Made by a program: the position numbers and the translations under genes | Notes under the pieces: model-generated | What the model was told of the DNA's origin: nothing | Databases searched by the model: none | The model's input: only the letters and a program-made list of their open reading frames with translations | NCBI RefSeq assembly: GCF_042648505.1 | Contig: NZ_JBHRXK010000001.1 | Span: 868,001-932,000 of the forward strand | Reading direction: 5' to 3' | DNA from: Lysobacter_L cavernae | GTDB lineage: Bacteria > Pseudomonadota > Gammaproteobacteria > Xanthomonadales > Xanthomonadaceae | DNA length: 64,000 nucleotides | In this document: piece by piece, positions 57,678-64,000 of the stretch | How positions within the stretch are numbered: the first letter of the stretch is position 1 | Layout: each line of letters begins with the position of its first letter

Positions 57678-59093
57678 TCAGGCGATGCCCAGACCCGGAA
57701 TGCCGCTGATCGTATCCGGATCGAAACCGGCCAGCTGCGCGAAATGGCGGCCACGGGCGACATAGTCGCGGTAGACGCCGAAGCTCGGTGCACCCGGCGA
57801 CAGCAAGACCACGCCGTCACCACCCAATGCGGCCCGGGCTTGCGCCATGGCGTCGGCCAGGTCGGTCGCCTCGCTCAAGCCGAATCCGACCTGCGCAGCC
57901 ACCGGTGCCAGCAGCGCATGGATGCGCGGGCCATTCTGGGAAGGCACGCCATGGCCCATCGTGACCACCGCCATCGGCGCGTGTTCGCGCATGGCCGCGG
58001 CAAAGTCTTCCCACGGCAGGCCGCGGTCGTGGCCGCCGATCAGGATCGCGACGCGGCGCCCGGCGAAGCAGTCGAGCGCGGCCAGGCTGGCGTGCGGGGT
58101 GGTGCTGATCGAATCGTTGACGTAGTCGATGCCATCGCGCGTGCCCAGCCTCTGCAACCGGTGCGGCAGCGGCCGGAACGAGGCCGCGTGCGACGCCAGC
58201 GATACCGCATCCAGGCCCAGGGCCTCGATCGCGGTCAGCACCGCGCACAGGTTGCCGCGGTTGTGACGGCCGGGCAGCGGCAAGGCCCGCGTGTCCATGA
58301 CGAATTCGTCGCCGCGGTACAGCGCGTCCTCGCGCAGGTGCCAGCCATCGGCACGGCCGAACCAGTGCACCTGGCTGTCGGGCAGCACCAGCGCGGCCAG
58401 GCGCGGATCGTTGGCGTTGAGCACGGCCATGCGCGGCCTGGCTTGCGTCAGCAGGCGCAGCTTGTCCTCGACATAGCGCTCGTGCGAGCCGTGCCAATCG
58501 AGGTGCTCGGGAAATACGTTGAGCGCGATCGCGAGCTCCGGCCGCACGCCACTGACCGCGACATCACCGGTCTGGTAACTCGACAGCTCGATCACCCAGA
58601 ACTCCGGCACCGGCTGCACGGGCAGCTCCAGCAACGGCAGGCCGATGTTGCCGGCCAGTGCGGTGACATGACCACCGGCACGCAGCAGGTGCGCGAGCAG
58701 CGCGGTGGTGGTGCTCTTGCCCTTGGTGCCGGTCACGCAGACCGTGTGCGCGGCGATGCCATCGGCATCGGCATGTCCGGCAAACCACAGCGCGGTGCCG
58801 CCGATGAAACGCGTGCCCTGCGCGGCTGCGGCGACGGCCTCAGCGCGGTACGGGCTGATGCCGGGCGACTTCACCACCACGTCGAACGCGGCCAGGCGCT
58901 CGGCCGTGGCCGCGGTTTCGACCGTCAACCCCGCATCGCCGAGCGCGCGGGCCTCGGTGGCCTCGTCGTCGGAGCAGAACACGGTCAGCGCCAGCGCCGG
59001 CAGGCGCGCGCGGATCGCGTGGTAGGCGGCGCGGCCTTCGCGGCCCCAGCCCCACAGCGCGACCCGCTGTCCGTCAAGCTGCGAAATATGCAC
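57678..59093 (-). CDS. murD2: UDP-N-acetylmuramoyl-L-alanine--L-glutamate ligase (MurD2 type)
   Basis: This is a 471-residue Mur ligase with the P-loop TGTKGKSTTT at 121-130, a MurD-like 'KSPGISPY', and 'NVFPEHLDWHGSHERYVEDKLRLL' in the central domain. It carries all three Mur ligase domains. Its partner is MurL, whose gene overlaps it by 20 bases. In Xanthomonas oryzae such a pair adds L-Glu to UDP-MurNAc-L-Ala (MurD2) and then epimerises it (MurL), so the L-Glu specificity is inferred from this neighbourhood. The start is GTG at 59093. A standard MurD of the dcw cluster may exist elsewhere in the genome. Confidence 0.88.
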   Translation of the reverse strand: MHISQLDGQRVALWGWGREGRAAYHAIRARLPALALTVFCSDDEATEARALGDAGLTVETAATAERLAAFDVVVKSPGISPYRAEAVAAAAQGTRFIGGTALWFAGHADADGIAAHTVCVTGTKGKSTTTALLAHLLRAGGHVTALAGNIGLPLLELPVQPVPEFWVIELSSYQTGDVAVSGVRPELAIALNVFPEHLDWHGSHERYVEDKLRLLTQARPRMAVLNANDPRLAALVLPDSQVHWFGRADGWHLREDALYRGDEFVMDTRALPLPGRHNRGNLCAVLTAIEALGLDAVSLASHAASFRPLPHRLQRLGTRDGIDYVNDSISTTPHASLAALDCFAGRRVAILIGGHDRGLPWEDFAAAMREHAPMAVVTMGHGVPSQNGPRIHALLAPVAAQVGFGLSEATDLADAMAQARAALGGDGVVLLSPGAPSFGVYRDYVARGRHFAQLAGFDPDTISGIPGLGIA

Positions 59094-60435
59094 GCAGACG
59101 GCCCCATAGCGCCGGCGGAATCCGCTGTTCGTCGTCGATGACCAGCAACGGTTCGATGCGCAATTCGTCCACGCCCAACTGCGGCCGGATCTCGTGGGCG
59201 AAGCGCTCGACCAGCGCGTCCTCGCGCCATTCCGGACGCTCGCTCAGCGCGGCCAGCGCCGCGCGCGACTCGTGGCCTTCGCCGACGCATTCGAACGGCT
59301 TGTGGTCCTGGAACTCGAGCAGCGCATCGTAGCCGGCGGTCTGTGCCGGGTCGTCGAGCAGATTGCGGCCGAAGATGCCGACCAGGCGCGGCTTCGGCAT
59401 GAACGGCGCCAGCGCCAGGAACACGAAATGGCACTTCGGGCAGACGCCGCACCAGCGGTTGGCCGGGCGTTCGCCACGGATGTGGAAGTTGCGATTGCAG
59501 CTGCTGAAATGCGCGTCGTAGCGGTCGCACCTGGCGAACAGCCGCGCCACCGCCAACTCGCTGAGCGGGCGCAGCAGCGAGTAGTAATGCAGGTCGGCGG
59601 CGATCTCGCGCTGCACGTACTCGCCAAAGGCCTGCTCGCACGCCCAGCCCTTCGACCACTGGTGGTTCACCTCGCCGGTGCCCTCGATCATGCTGCCGTA
59701 GCTGGCCGAGCGCTCGTTGGAGAACACCACCTGATCGACGCCGAGCAGCAGCGCGGTGAACACCATGATCGCCGAGTTCAGCACGGTGACCGGGATGTGG
59801 CCGTTCCACGCGCCTTCGCGGTTGTAGTCGAACAGCTGCGGCGCCAGCGCGCGGCCAATGTTGAGCGTCGGCAGGCCGGTGCGTTCGGCGCAGGCGCGGA
59901 TCAGCTGCGAGCCACCGATCCAGGTCACGGTCTGTTCGACCCCGAGCGCACGCAGCGCCTCGATGCTGACCAGCGAATCCTTGCCGCCGCCGATCGCGAC
60001 CAGTGCGTGCTCACGCAGGCCCAACGCCGGCGCAGGCGCGGCCGCCACCTCGGTATGCGGGAAGCGGATCTTGCCGTGCAGATTCAGACCATTGCGGTAG
60101 GCAAACTCACCCAGGCCGTTGACGTAGATCAACTCCAGCAACGCCGCGGTGTCGGCATCGATGGTGTAGCTGTCGATGCGGATCTCTTCTGGCACGGCGG
60201 CCTTGTAGTAGCTGACGCCGGTGATCAGATGCAGCAGCCGCAGCGCGCGTTCGGCCGCGGCCGCGCGTGCGTCGTCGAGAACGAATGGCGCGCCCGGCAC
60301 AGTCACCGTCTCGATCAACTCGGGGCCATCATCGAACGCGTACACCAGCTGCGCGACACCGGTCTGCGCGTCGAAGCCACAACGCACGAAGCGGAACGCG
60401 CGGATCGCGTCGCGGTTGAATTTCCACTCACTCAT
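59074..60435 (-). CDS. murL: UDP-N-acetyl-alpha-D-muramoyl-L-alanyl-L-glutamate epimerase
   Basis: This 453-residue protein resembles MurL, the enzyme that turns terminal L-Glu into D-Glu on UDP-MurNAc-L-Ala-L-Glu with ATP and Mg2+. A PP-loop-like GGGKDS lies at 149-154 ('VAIGGGKDSLVSIEAL'). 'VFSNERSASYGSMIEGTGEVNHQWSKG' is a conserved central block. A cysteine cluster C329-x2-C332-x2-C335 near 'NRNFHIRGERPANRWCGVCPKC' may bind zinc or a cluster. It sits between lysCA (4-base overlap) and murD2 (20-base overlap), so the three are translationally coupled. The assignment rests on recognised family features and this pairing. Confidence 0.88.
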   Translation of the reverse strand: MSEWKFNRDAIRAFRFVRCGFDAQTGVAQLVYAFDDGPELIETVTVPGAPFVLDDARAAAAERALRLLHLITGVSYYKAAVPEEIRIDSYTIDADTAALLELIYVNGLGEFAYRNGLNLHGKIRFPHTEVAAAPAPALGLREHALVAIGGGKDSLVSIEALRALGVEQTVTWIGGSQLIRACAERTGLPTLNIGRALAPQLFDYNREGAWNGHIPVTVLNSAIMVFTALLLGVDQVVFSNERSASYGSMIEGTGEVNHQWSKGWACEQAFGEYVQREIAADLHYYSLLRPLSELAVARLFARCDRYDAHFSSCNRNFHIRGERPANRWCGVCPKCHFVFLALAPFMPKPRLVGIFGRNLLDDPAQTAGYDALLEFQDHKPFECVGEGHESRAALAALSERPEWREDALVERFAHEIRPQLGVDELRIEPLLVIDDEQRIPPALWGRLRAYFAA

Positions 60436-63029
60436 TCAATAACGTCCTCGACCGGCAGGGCCCGCAGGTTGTAGGAATTGGCCATCGCCATGCCGTAGGC
60501 GCCGGCATCGGCGACCAGCATCACGTCGCCCTCGTCGGTCGCCAACGGCAGGCTGCGGCCGCGGCCGAGCACGTCGCTGCTCTCGCAGACCGGCCCGACC
60601 ACGTCGAACGCCGCCGTGGCTTCGTCATCGAGACGGCTGAGGTTGACGATGCCGTGGTAGGCCTCGTACATCGCCGGCCGCATCAGCGCGTTCATGCCGG
60701 CGTCGCAGCCGATGCGGCGCACGCCGTCCTTCTCGACCGTCTGCGTGACCGACAGCAGCAGCACGCCGCTTTCGGCGACCAGGAAGCGGCCCGGCTCGAT
60801 CACCAGACCGTAGCGCGGGTACGCCGCCTTGATTTCATCGAGCCCACCGCGCCACAGCGCCAGATCGAATTCCGGCGCTTCCGGCGTGTACGGGATCGGC
60901 AGGCCGCCGCCGATGTCGATGGTCTCGATGGTGCCGACGTTGTCGGCCAGGCCGGCCAGGTGCGCGTACACGCCGCGCCAGTGCTGCGGGTCCTCGATGC
61001 CGCTGCCCAGGTGCGCGTGCAGGCCGCTGATGCGCACGCCGAGCTTGCGTGCCTCGTCGATGAAGGCGTCGAAGCGCGTCATCGGCAGGCCGAACTTGGC
61101 GGCGACGCCGCCGGTGCGCACCTTCTCGTGGTGGCCTTCGCCGTGGCCCAGGTCGATGCGCAGCCAGATCGTGCGACCGCGGAACACCTCCGGCCAGCGC
61201 TGCAGCGCCTCGATGTTGTCGAGGGTGACGATGATGCCGCGCGCGAACGCCGCCTCGTACTCGCGGCGCGGGGCGAAGCTGGGCGTGAACAGCACGCGGT
61301 TCGGATCGAGGTCCGGCAACGATGCGAATACGTGGTCGAACTCGCCCTGCGACACGCACTCCAGGCCGAAACCTTCACCAACGAGGGCCTTGAGGATGGC
61401 CGGATGCGGGTTGGCCTTGATCGCGTAGAAGCAGCGATCGACCGCTGTCGATGCGCTCAACGAGCGCGCGCGCGCTCGCACCGTCGCCAGGTCGTAGACG
61501 TAGCGCGGCGTGCCGTGCTGCGCCGATGCGAGCAAAGGCTCGCGCTTGCCGATCCACCAGGCGGGCGTGCGCTGCGGCTTGCCATGGGCGATCTCGCGCC
61601 AGCTCGGCCCGAACACGGTGTCGTCGCGCACCGGCATCGCGCGGCTGCGGATCAGTTCCGCGTGCAGGTGCGGCAGCAGGCCATCGGCGTCGGCCTCGTC
61701 GATGACGAAGGTCAGGTTGAGGTCATTGGACGACTGCGAGATCAGGTGCACGCGCTCGCGCCCGAACGTCGCCCAGATGTCGCTGAGGCGATACAGCAGC
61801 GAACGCATGCCACGGCCGACCAGGGTGATCGCCGCGCACGGTGCGATCACCTTGACCCGGCAGATTTCAGACAGATCCGCCGACAGCGCCTCCAGCACGT
61901 TGGTGGTGACCAGGTTCTCGCTCGGATCGAGCGAGACGGTGACGTTGGTTTCCGACGAGCCGATCAGGTCGATCGACAGGCCGTGGCGCTTGAAGCGCTC
62001 GAACACGTCGGCGAGGAAGCCGACCTGCTGCCACATGCCGATGCTTTCCATCGACACCAGCACGATGCCGTTGCGACGGCTGATCGCCTTGACCCCGGGC
62101 ACCGTCGCCGCGGTCGCGTCGATGCGCGTGCCGGGCAGGTCCGGGCGCTCGGTGTCGAGGATCGCCATGGCCACGCCGGCATCGCGGCACGGCGCGATCG
62201 AGCGCGGGTGCAGCACCTTGGCACCGGTGGTGGCGATTTCCTGCGCCTCGGCGTAGTGCAGGCGCGTCAGCAGGCGCGCATCGGGCACCTCGCGCGGGTT
62301 GGCGCTGAACATGCCGGGCACGTCGGTCCATATCTCGACGCGCTGCGCCTTGAGCAAGGCACCGAAGTACGCGGCCGAGGTGTCCGAGCCGCCGCGGCCA
62401 AGGATCGCGGTGCCGCCGTCGTCGTGACGGGCGATGAAGCCCTGGGTGATCAGCATGCGCGTGGGCTGCTGGGCGAAACGCGCGCCGAAGTCGGCATCGG
62501 GCTCGCGCTTGCAGTTCACCGACAGGCGCTGCGCCCAGGCGCTGGCGTTGGGCAGCGAGACCGCGTCGAGCCAGCCACGGGCATCGCACCAGCCGAAATC
62601 GTGGCCTTGAGAACGCAGGTAGGCGGCGCCGAGCGTCGACGACAGCAACTCGCCCTGCGCCAGCACCTCAGCCTGCCAGTCGAGCGTGCGCTGGCCAGCA
62701 CGCGCGTCGAAGGCCAACGCCTGCAGCGCCGCCAGACGCTCACCCAGCACGGCATCGGGATCGAGATCGAGTTCGACGCAGAACGTGCGGTGGCGCTCGA
62801 CCAGTGCGGTGATGCGCGCAGCGATGCCGTCGTCGGCACCGATCGGCGCGTTTGCGATCGCCTGCAACTCGTTGGTAACGCCCGACAGGGCCGACACCAC
62901 CACCAGCACGCGCACGCCATCATCGGCCATGCGTTTTCCGGCGAGGCGTCCGATGGTGTCCCAACGGTTCCGGCGTGACACCGAGGTGCCGCCGAACTTG
63001 AGTACTACCCAGCGATTCGCTTCCGCCAC
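60432..63029 (-). CDS. lysCA: bifunctional aspartate kinase / diaminopimelate decarboxylase
   Basis: This is an 865-residue fusion. Residues 1-470 are an aspartokinase with KFGGTS at 11-16 and ACT-type regulatory segments (about 320-470). Residues 500-865 are a PLP-dependent fold-III DAP decarboxylase with Lys538 in YAIKANP, HAHLGSG at 671, the GGG loop at 707-709, EPGRF at 745-749, and CESSD at 815-819. The two activities are the first and last steps of the DAP/lysine pathway. The fusion is known from Xanthomonadaceae. The start is GTG at 63029 with AGAGGT upstream. It overlaps murL by 4 bases. Confidence 0.95.
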   Translation of the reverse strand: MAEANRWVVLKFGGTSVSRRNRWDTIGRLAGKRMADDGVRVLVVVSALSGVTNELQAIANAPIGADDGIAARITALVERHRTFCVELDLDPDAVLGERLAALQALAFDARAGQRTLDWQAEVLAQGELLSSTLGAAYLRSQGHDFGWCDARGWLDAVSLPNASAWAQRLSVNCKREPDADFGARFAQQPTRMLITQGFIARHDDGGTAILGRGGSDTSAAYFGALLKAQRVEIWTDVPGMFSANPREVPDARLLTRLHYAEAQEIATTGAKVLHPRSIAPCRDAGVAMAILDTERPDLPGTRIDATAATVPGVKAISRRNGIVLVSMESIGMWQQVGFLADVFERFKRHGLSIDLIGSSETNVTVSLDPSENLVTTNVLEALSADLSEICRVKVIAPCAAITLVGRGMRSLLYRLSDIWATFGRERVHLISQSSNDLNLTFVIDEADADGLLPHLHAELIRSRAMPVRDDTVFGPSWREIAHGKPQRTPAWWIGKREPLLASAQHGTPRYVYDLATVRARARSLSASTAVDRCFYAIKANPHPAILKALVGEGFGLECVSQGEFDHVFASLPDLDPNRVLFTPSFAPRREYEAAFARGIIVTLDNIEALQRWPEVFRGRTIWLRIDLGHGEGHHEKVRTGGVAAKFGLPMTRFDAFIDEARKLGVRISGLHAHLGSGIEDPQHWRGVYAHLAGLADNVGTIETIDIGGGLPIPYTPEAPEFDLALWRGGLDEIKAAYPRYGLVIEPGRFLVAESGVLLLSVTQTVEKDGVRRIGCDAGMNALMRPAMYEAYHGIVNLSRLDDEATAAFDVVGPVCESSDVLGRGRSLPLATDEGDVMLVADAGAYGMAMANSYNLRALPVEDVIE

Positions 63030-63051
63030 CGCAACTGACCTCTTGATGATT

Positions 63052-63067
63052 GGGTTGATGGGTTGAT
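63052..63067. repeat. tandem 8-bp repeat in the lysCA leader
   Basis: GGGTTGAT occurs twice in tandem (plus-strand view) just upstream of the lysCA ribosome-binding region, preceded by TTGATGAT. It could be a regulator site or a leader RNA element. No lysine riboswitch core is recognised. Confidence 0.35.
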
Positions 63068-63080
63068 TACGTCTGCAACC

Positions 63081-63136
63081 GTCCGGGCACCCGGACCGGA
63101 CAGCACCTAGAATGTCGCGCCTGCCCGCCGGGCAGG
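63081..63136. promoter_or_regulatory. two inverted repeats between lysCA and phzF
   Basis: GTCCGG-GCAC-CCGGAC (63081-63096) and the 17-base palindrome CCTGCCCG-C-CGGGCAGG (63120-63136) both lie in the 165-base divergent gap. In the lysCA transcript they would form successive hairpins before the ribosome-binding site if transcription starts upstream of 63136. A TAGAAT (63108-63113) on the plus strand could be a -10 box for phzF. Function is inferred. Confidence 0.35.
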
Positions 63137-63194
63137 AAAGCTCGCGGCAAAGATCGCGATTCTAGTCGAATAACCCCTTCGGACCCCCACCCGG

Positions 63195-64000
63195 ATGACG
63201 CTGCGCCGCTACCTGCAACTGGATGTATTCGCCGACCGGCCCGGCGCCGGCAATCCGCTGGCCGTGGTGCTGGACGCAGACGGCCTCGACGACGCACAGA
63301 TGCAGGCCATCGCCCGCTGGACCCGGCTGCCGGAGACCACCTTCGTGTTCCCGCCGACCGCGCCCGGTGCCAGCTACCGCATCCGCATGTTCAGCCCGCG
63401 CCGCGAGGTGCCGTTCGCCGGCCACCCCAGCGTCGGCACCGCACATGTGGTGCTCGAGGCCGGGCTCGCCCGCCCTGACAACGACGGCCTGCTGGTCCAG
63501 GAGGGCATCGCCGGCCTGCTGCCGCTGCACGTGGTCGGTGAGGGCCGCACCCGCACGATCGCGGTACGCACGCCGCGGGCGCGGGCGGTCGAGACGACCA
63601 CCCCCGACGACCCTCGCCTGCGCGCCGCGTTGCGCGGCCTGGCATTGGGCGCGCTGCCGCCGGTGCTGATGGACGGCGGCCGCCGCTGGTGGCTGGCGGA
63701 GCTGGCCGACGAGGCCACGCTGCGCACCGCAGCCCCGGACTGGGACGCCGTCGCCGCGCTCGCCGAGGCCACCGAGACCATGGGCCTGTTCGTCTACGCC
63801 CGCAGCGCGGACCCGGTGTACTACTACGCCGTGCGCGCCTTCGTCGGTGCGCCGGCCCGCTTCGAGGACGCCGCGTCCGGCGCCGCCAATGCCACGCTGG
63901 CGGCGTGGCTGGCCTCCCAGGGCGCGTTGCCGCAGGGCGACGCCTGTCCCGAACCTGGCCGAAAGGGCCACTACCGCGTCAGCCAGGGCCGCGAGGTCGG
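63195..64000 (+). CDS. PhzF-family isomerase-like protein, 3' end outside window
   Basis: An open frame from the ATG at 63195 runs to the window edge (268 residues seen). It has the PhzF N-terminal pattern 'LDVFADRPGAGNPLAVVLD', the active-site Glu47 in RLPETTFVF, 'MFSPRREVPFAGHPSVGTAHVV', and a second-half 'FEDAASGAANATLAAWL' in place of the usual EDPATGSA. PhzF proteins are epimerase-fold isomerases; most are not phenazine enzymes and have unknown substrates. No other phenazine gene is in the window. It is divergent from lysCA. Confidence 0.9.
   Translation, partial: MTLRRYLQLDVFADRPGAGNPLAVVLDADGLDDAQMQAIARWTRLPETTFVFPPTAPGASYRIRMFSPRREVPFAGHPSVGTAHVVLEAGLARPDNDGLLVQEGIAGLLPLHVVGEGRTRTIAVRTPRARAVETTTPDDPRLRAALRGLALGALPPVLMDGGRRWWLAELADEATLRTAAPDWDAVAALAEATETMGLFVYARSADPVYYYAVRAFVGAPARFEDAASGAANATLAAWLASQGALPQGDACPEPGRKGHYRVSQGREV

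Noticed and set aside
60654..62978. A 774-codon frame antisense to lysCA
   Set aside because: It is a low-complexity shadow of a strongly supported fusion gene.
63030..63194. Lysine riboswitch before lysCA
   Set aside because: The gap is short and shows none of the conserved multi-helix core of that riboswitch; only two simple hairpins are seen.
63195..64000. Part of a phenazine biosynthesis cluster
   Set aside because: Only a PhzF-family gene is present. Most members of this family are unrelated to phenazines and no other phz gene is in the window.

Overview
The window is GC-rich, densely packed chromosomal DNA from a gammaproteobacterium, most likely a member of the Xanthomonadaceae/Lysobacteraceae (Lysobacter-like). 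The main evidence is an aspartate kinase fused to diaminopimelate decarboxylase, a MurL/MurD2-type peptidoglycan gene pair, the petABC-sspA-sspB order, a fimT-pilVWXY1E minor pilin operon and an Oar-like TonB receptor. No rRNA, tRNA, CRISPR array, transposase or integrase gene was recognised.

Layout. 1-1.3 kb: the start of an XRE-type regulator, divergent from a secreted protein of unknown function. 1.3-7.8 kb: type IV pilus minor pilin and adhesin operon, minus strand. 8-9 kb: an AlgZ/FimS-like histidine kinase, divergent from the pilin operon. 9-13.8 kb: ppnN and a large TonB-dependent receptor. 14-19.3 kb: marC, an SDR, grxD, sodB, purEK, a Trm112-like protein and nadC. 19.3-24.8 kb: an FHA protein, sspB, sspA and the cytochrome bc1 complex. 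24.9-26.9 kb: two tandem paralogous lytic transglycosylases. 27-38.5 kb: miaB and phoH-ybeY-corC, separated by a shikimate dehydrogenase-like gene, an amidohydrolase and a TetR/HlyD/ABC-2 export operon. 38.5-51.5 kb: a DUF4105 membrane protein, corA, then cstA-ybdD, two S9 peptidases and OPT and POT peptide carriers. 51.5-55 kb: rmlBACD for dTDP-L-rhamnose. 55-57.6 kb: ssb, ispB and a dienelactone hydrolase-like protein. 57.7-63 kb: lysC-lysA fusion, murL and murD2 as one overlapping operon. 63.2 kb to the end: a PhzF-family gene cut by the window edge.

How the genes work together. The most notable system is lysCA-murL-murD2. MurD2 is expected to add L-glutamate to UDP-MurNAc-L-Ala and MurL to epimerise that glutamate on the nucleotide, which removes the need for glutamate racemase. 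The fused LysC-LysA catalyses the first and last steps around meso-DAP, the next residue of the same stem peptide. A second theme is peptide use: secreted S9 peptidases beside OPT, POT and CstA carriers. A third is the possible coupling of the FimS/AlgZ-like kinase to the divergent minor pilin operon. Several strong stem-loop terminators and a few REP-like palindromes sit between the transcription units.
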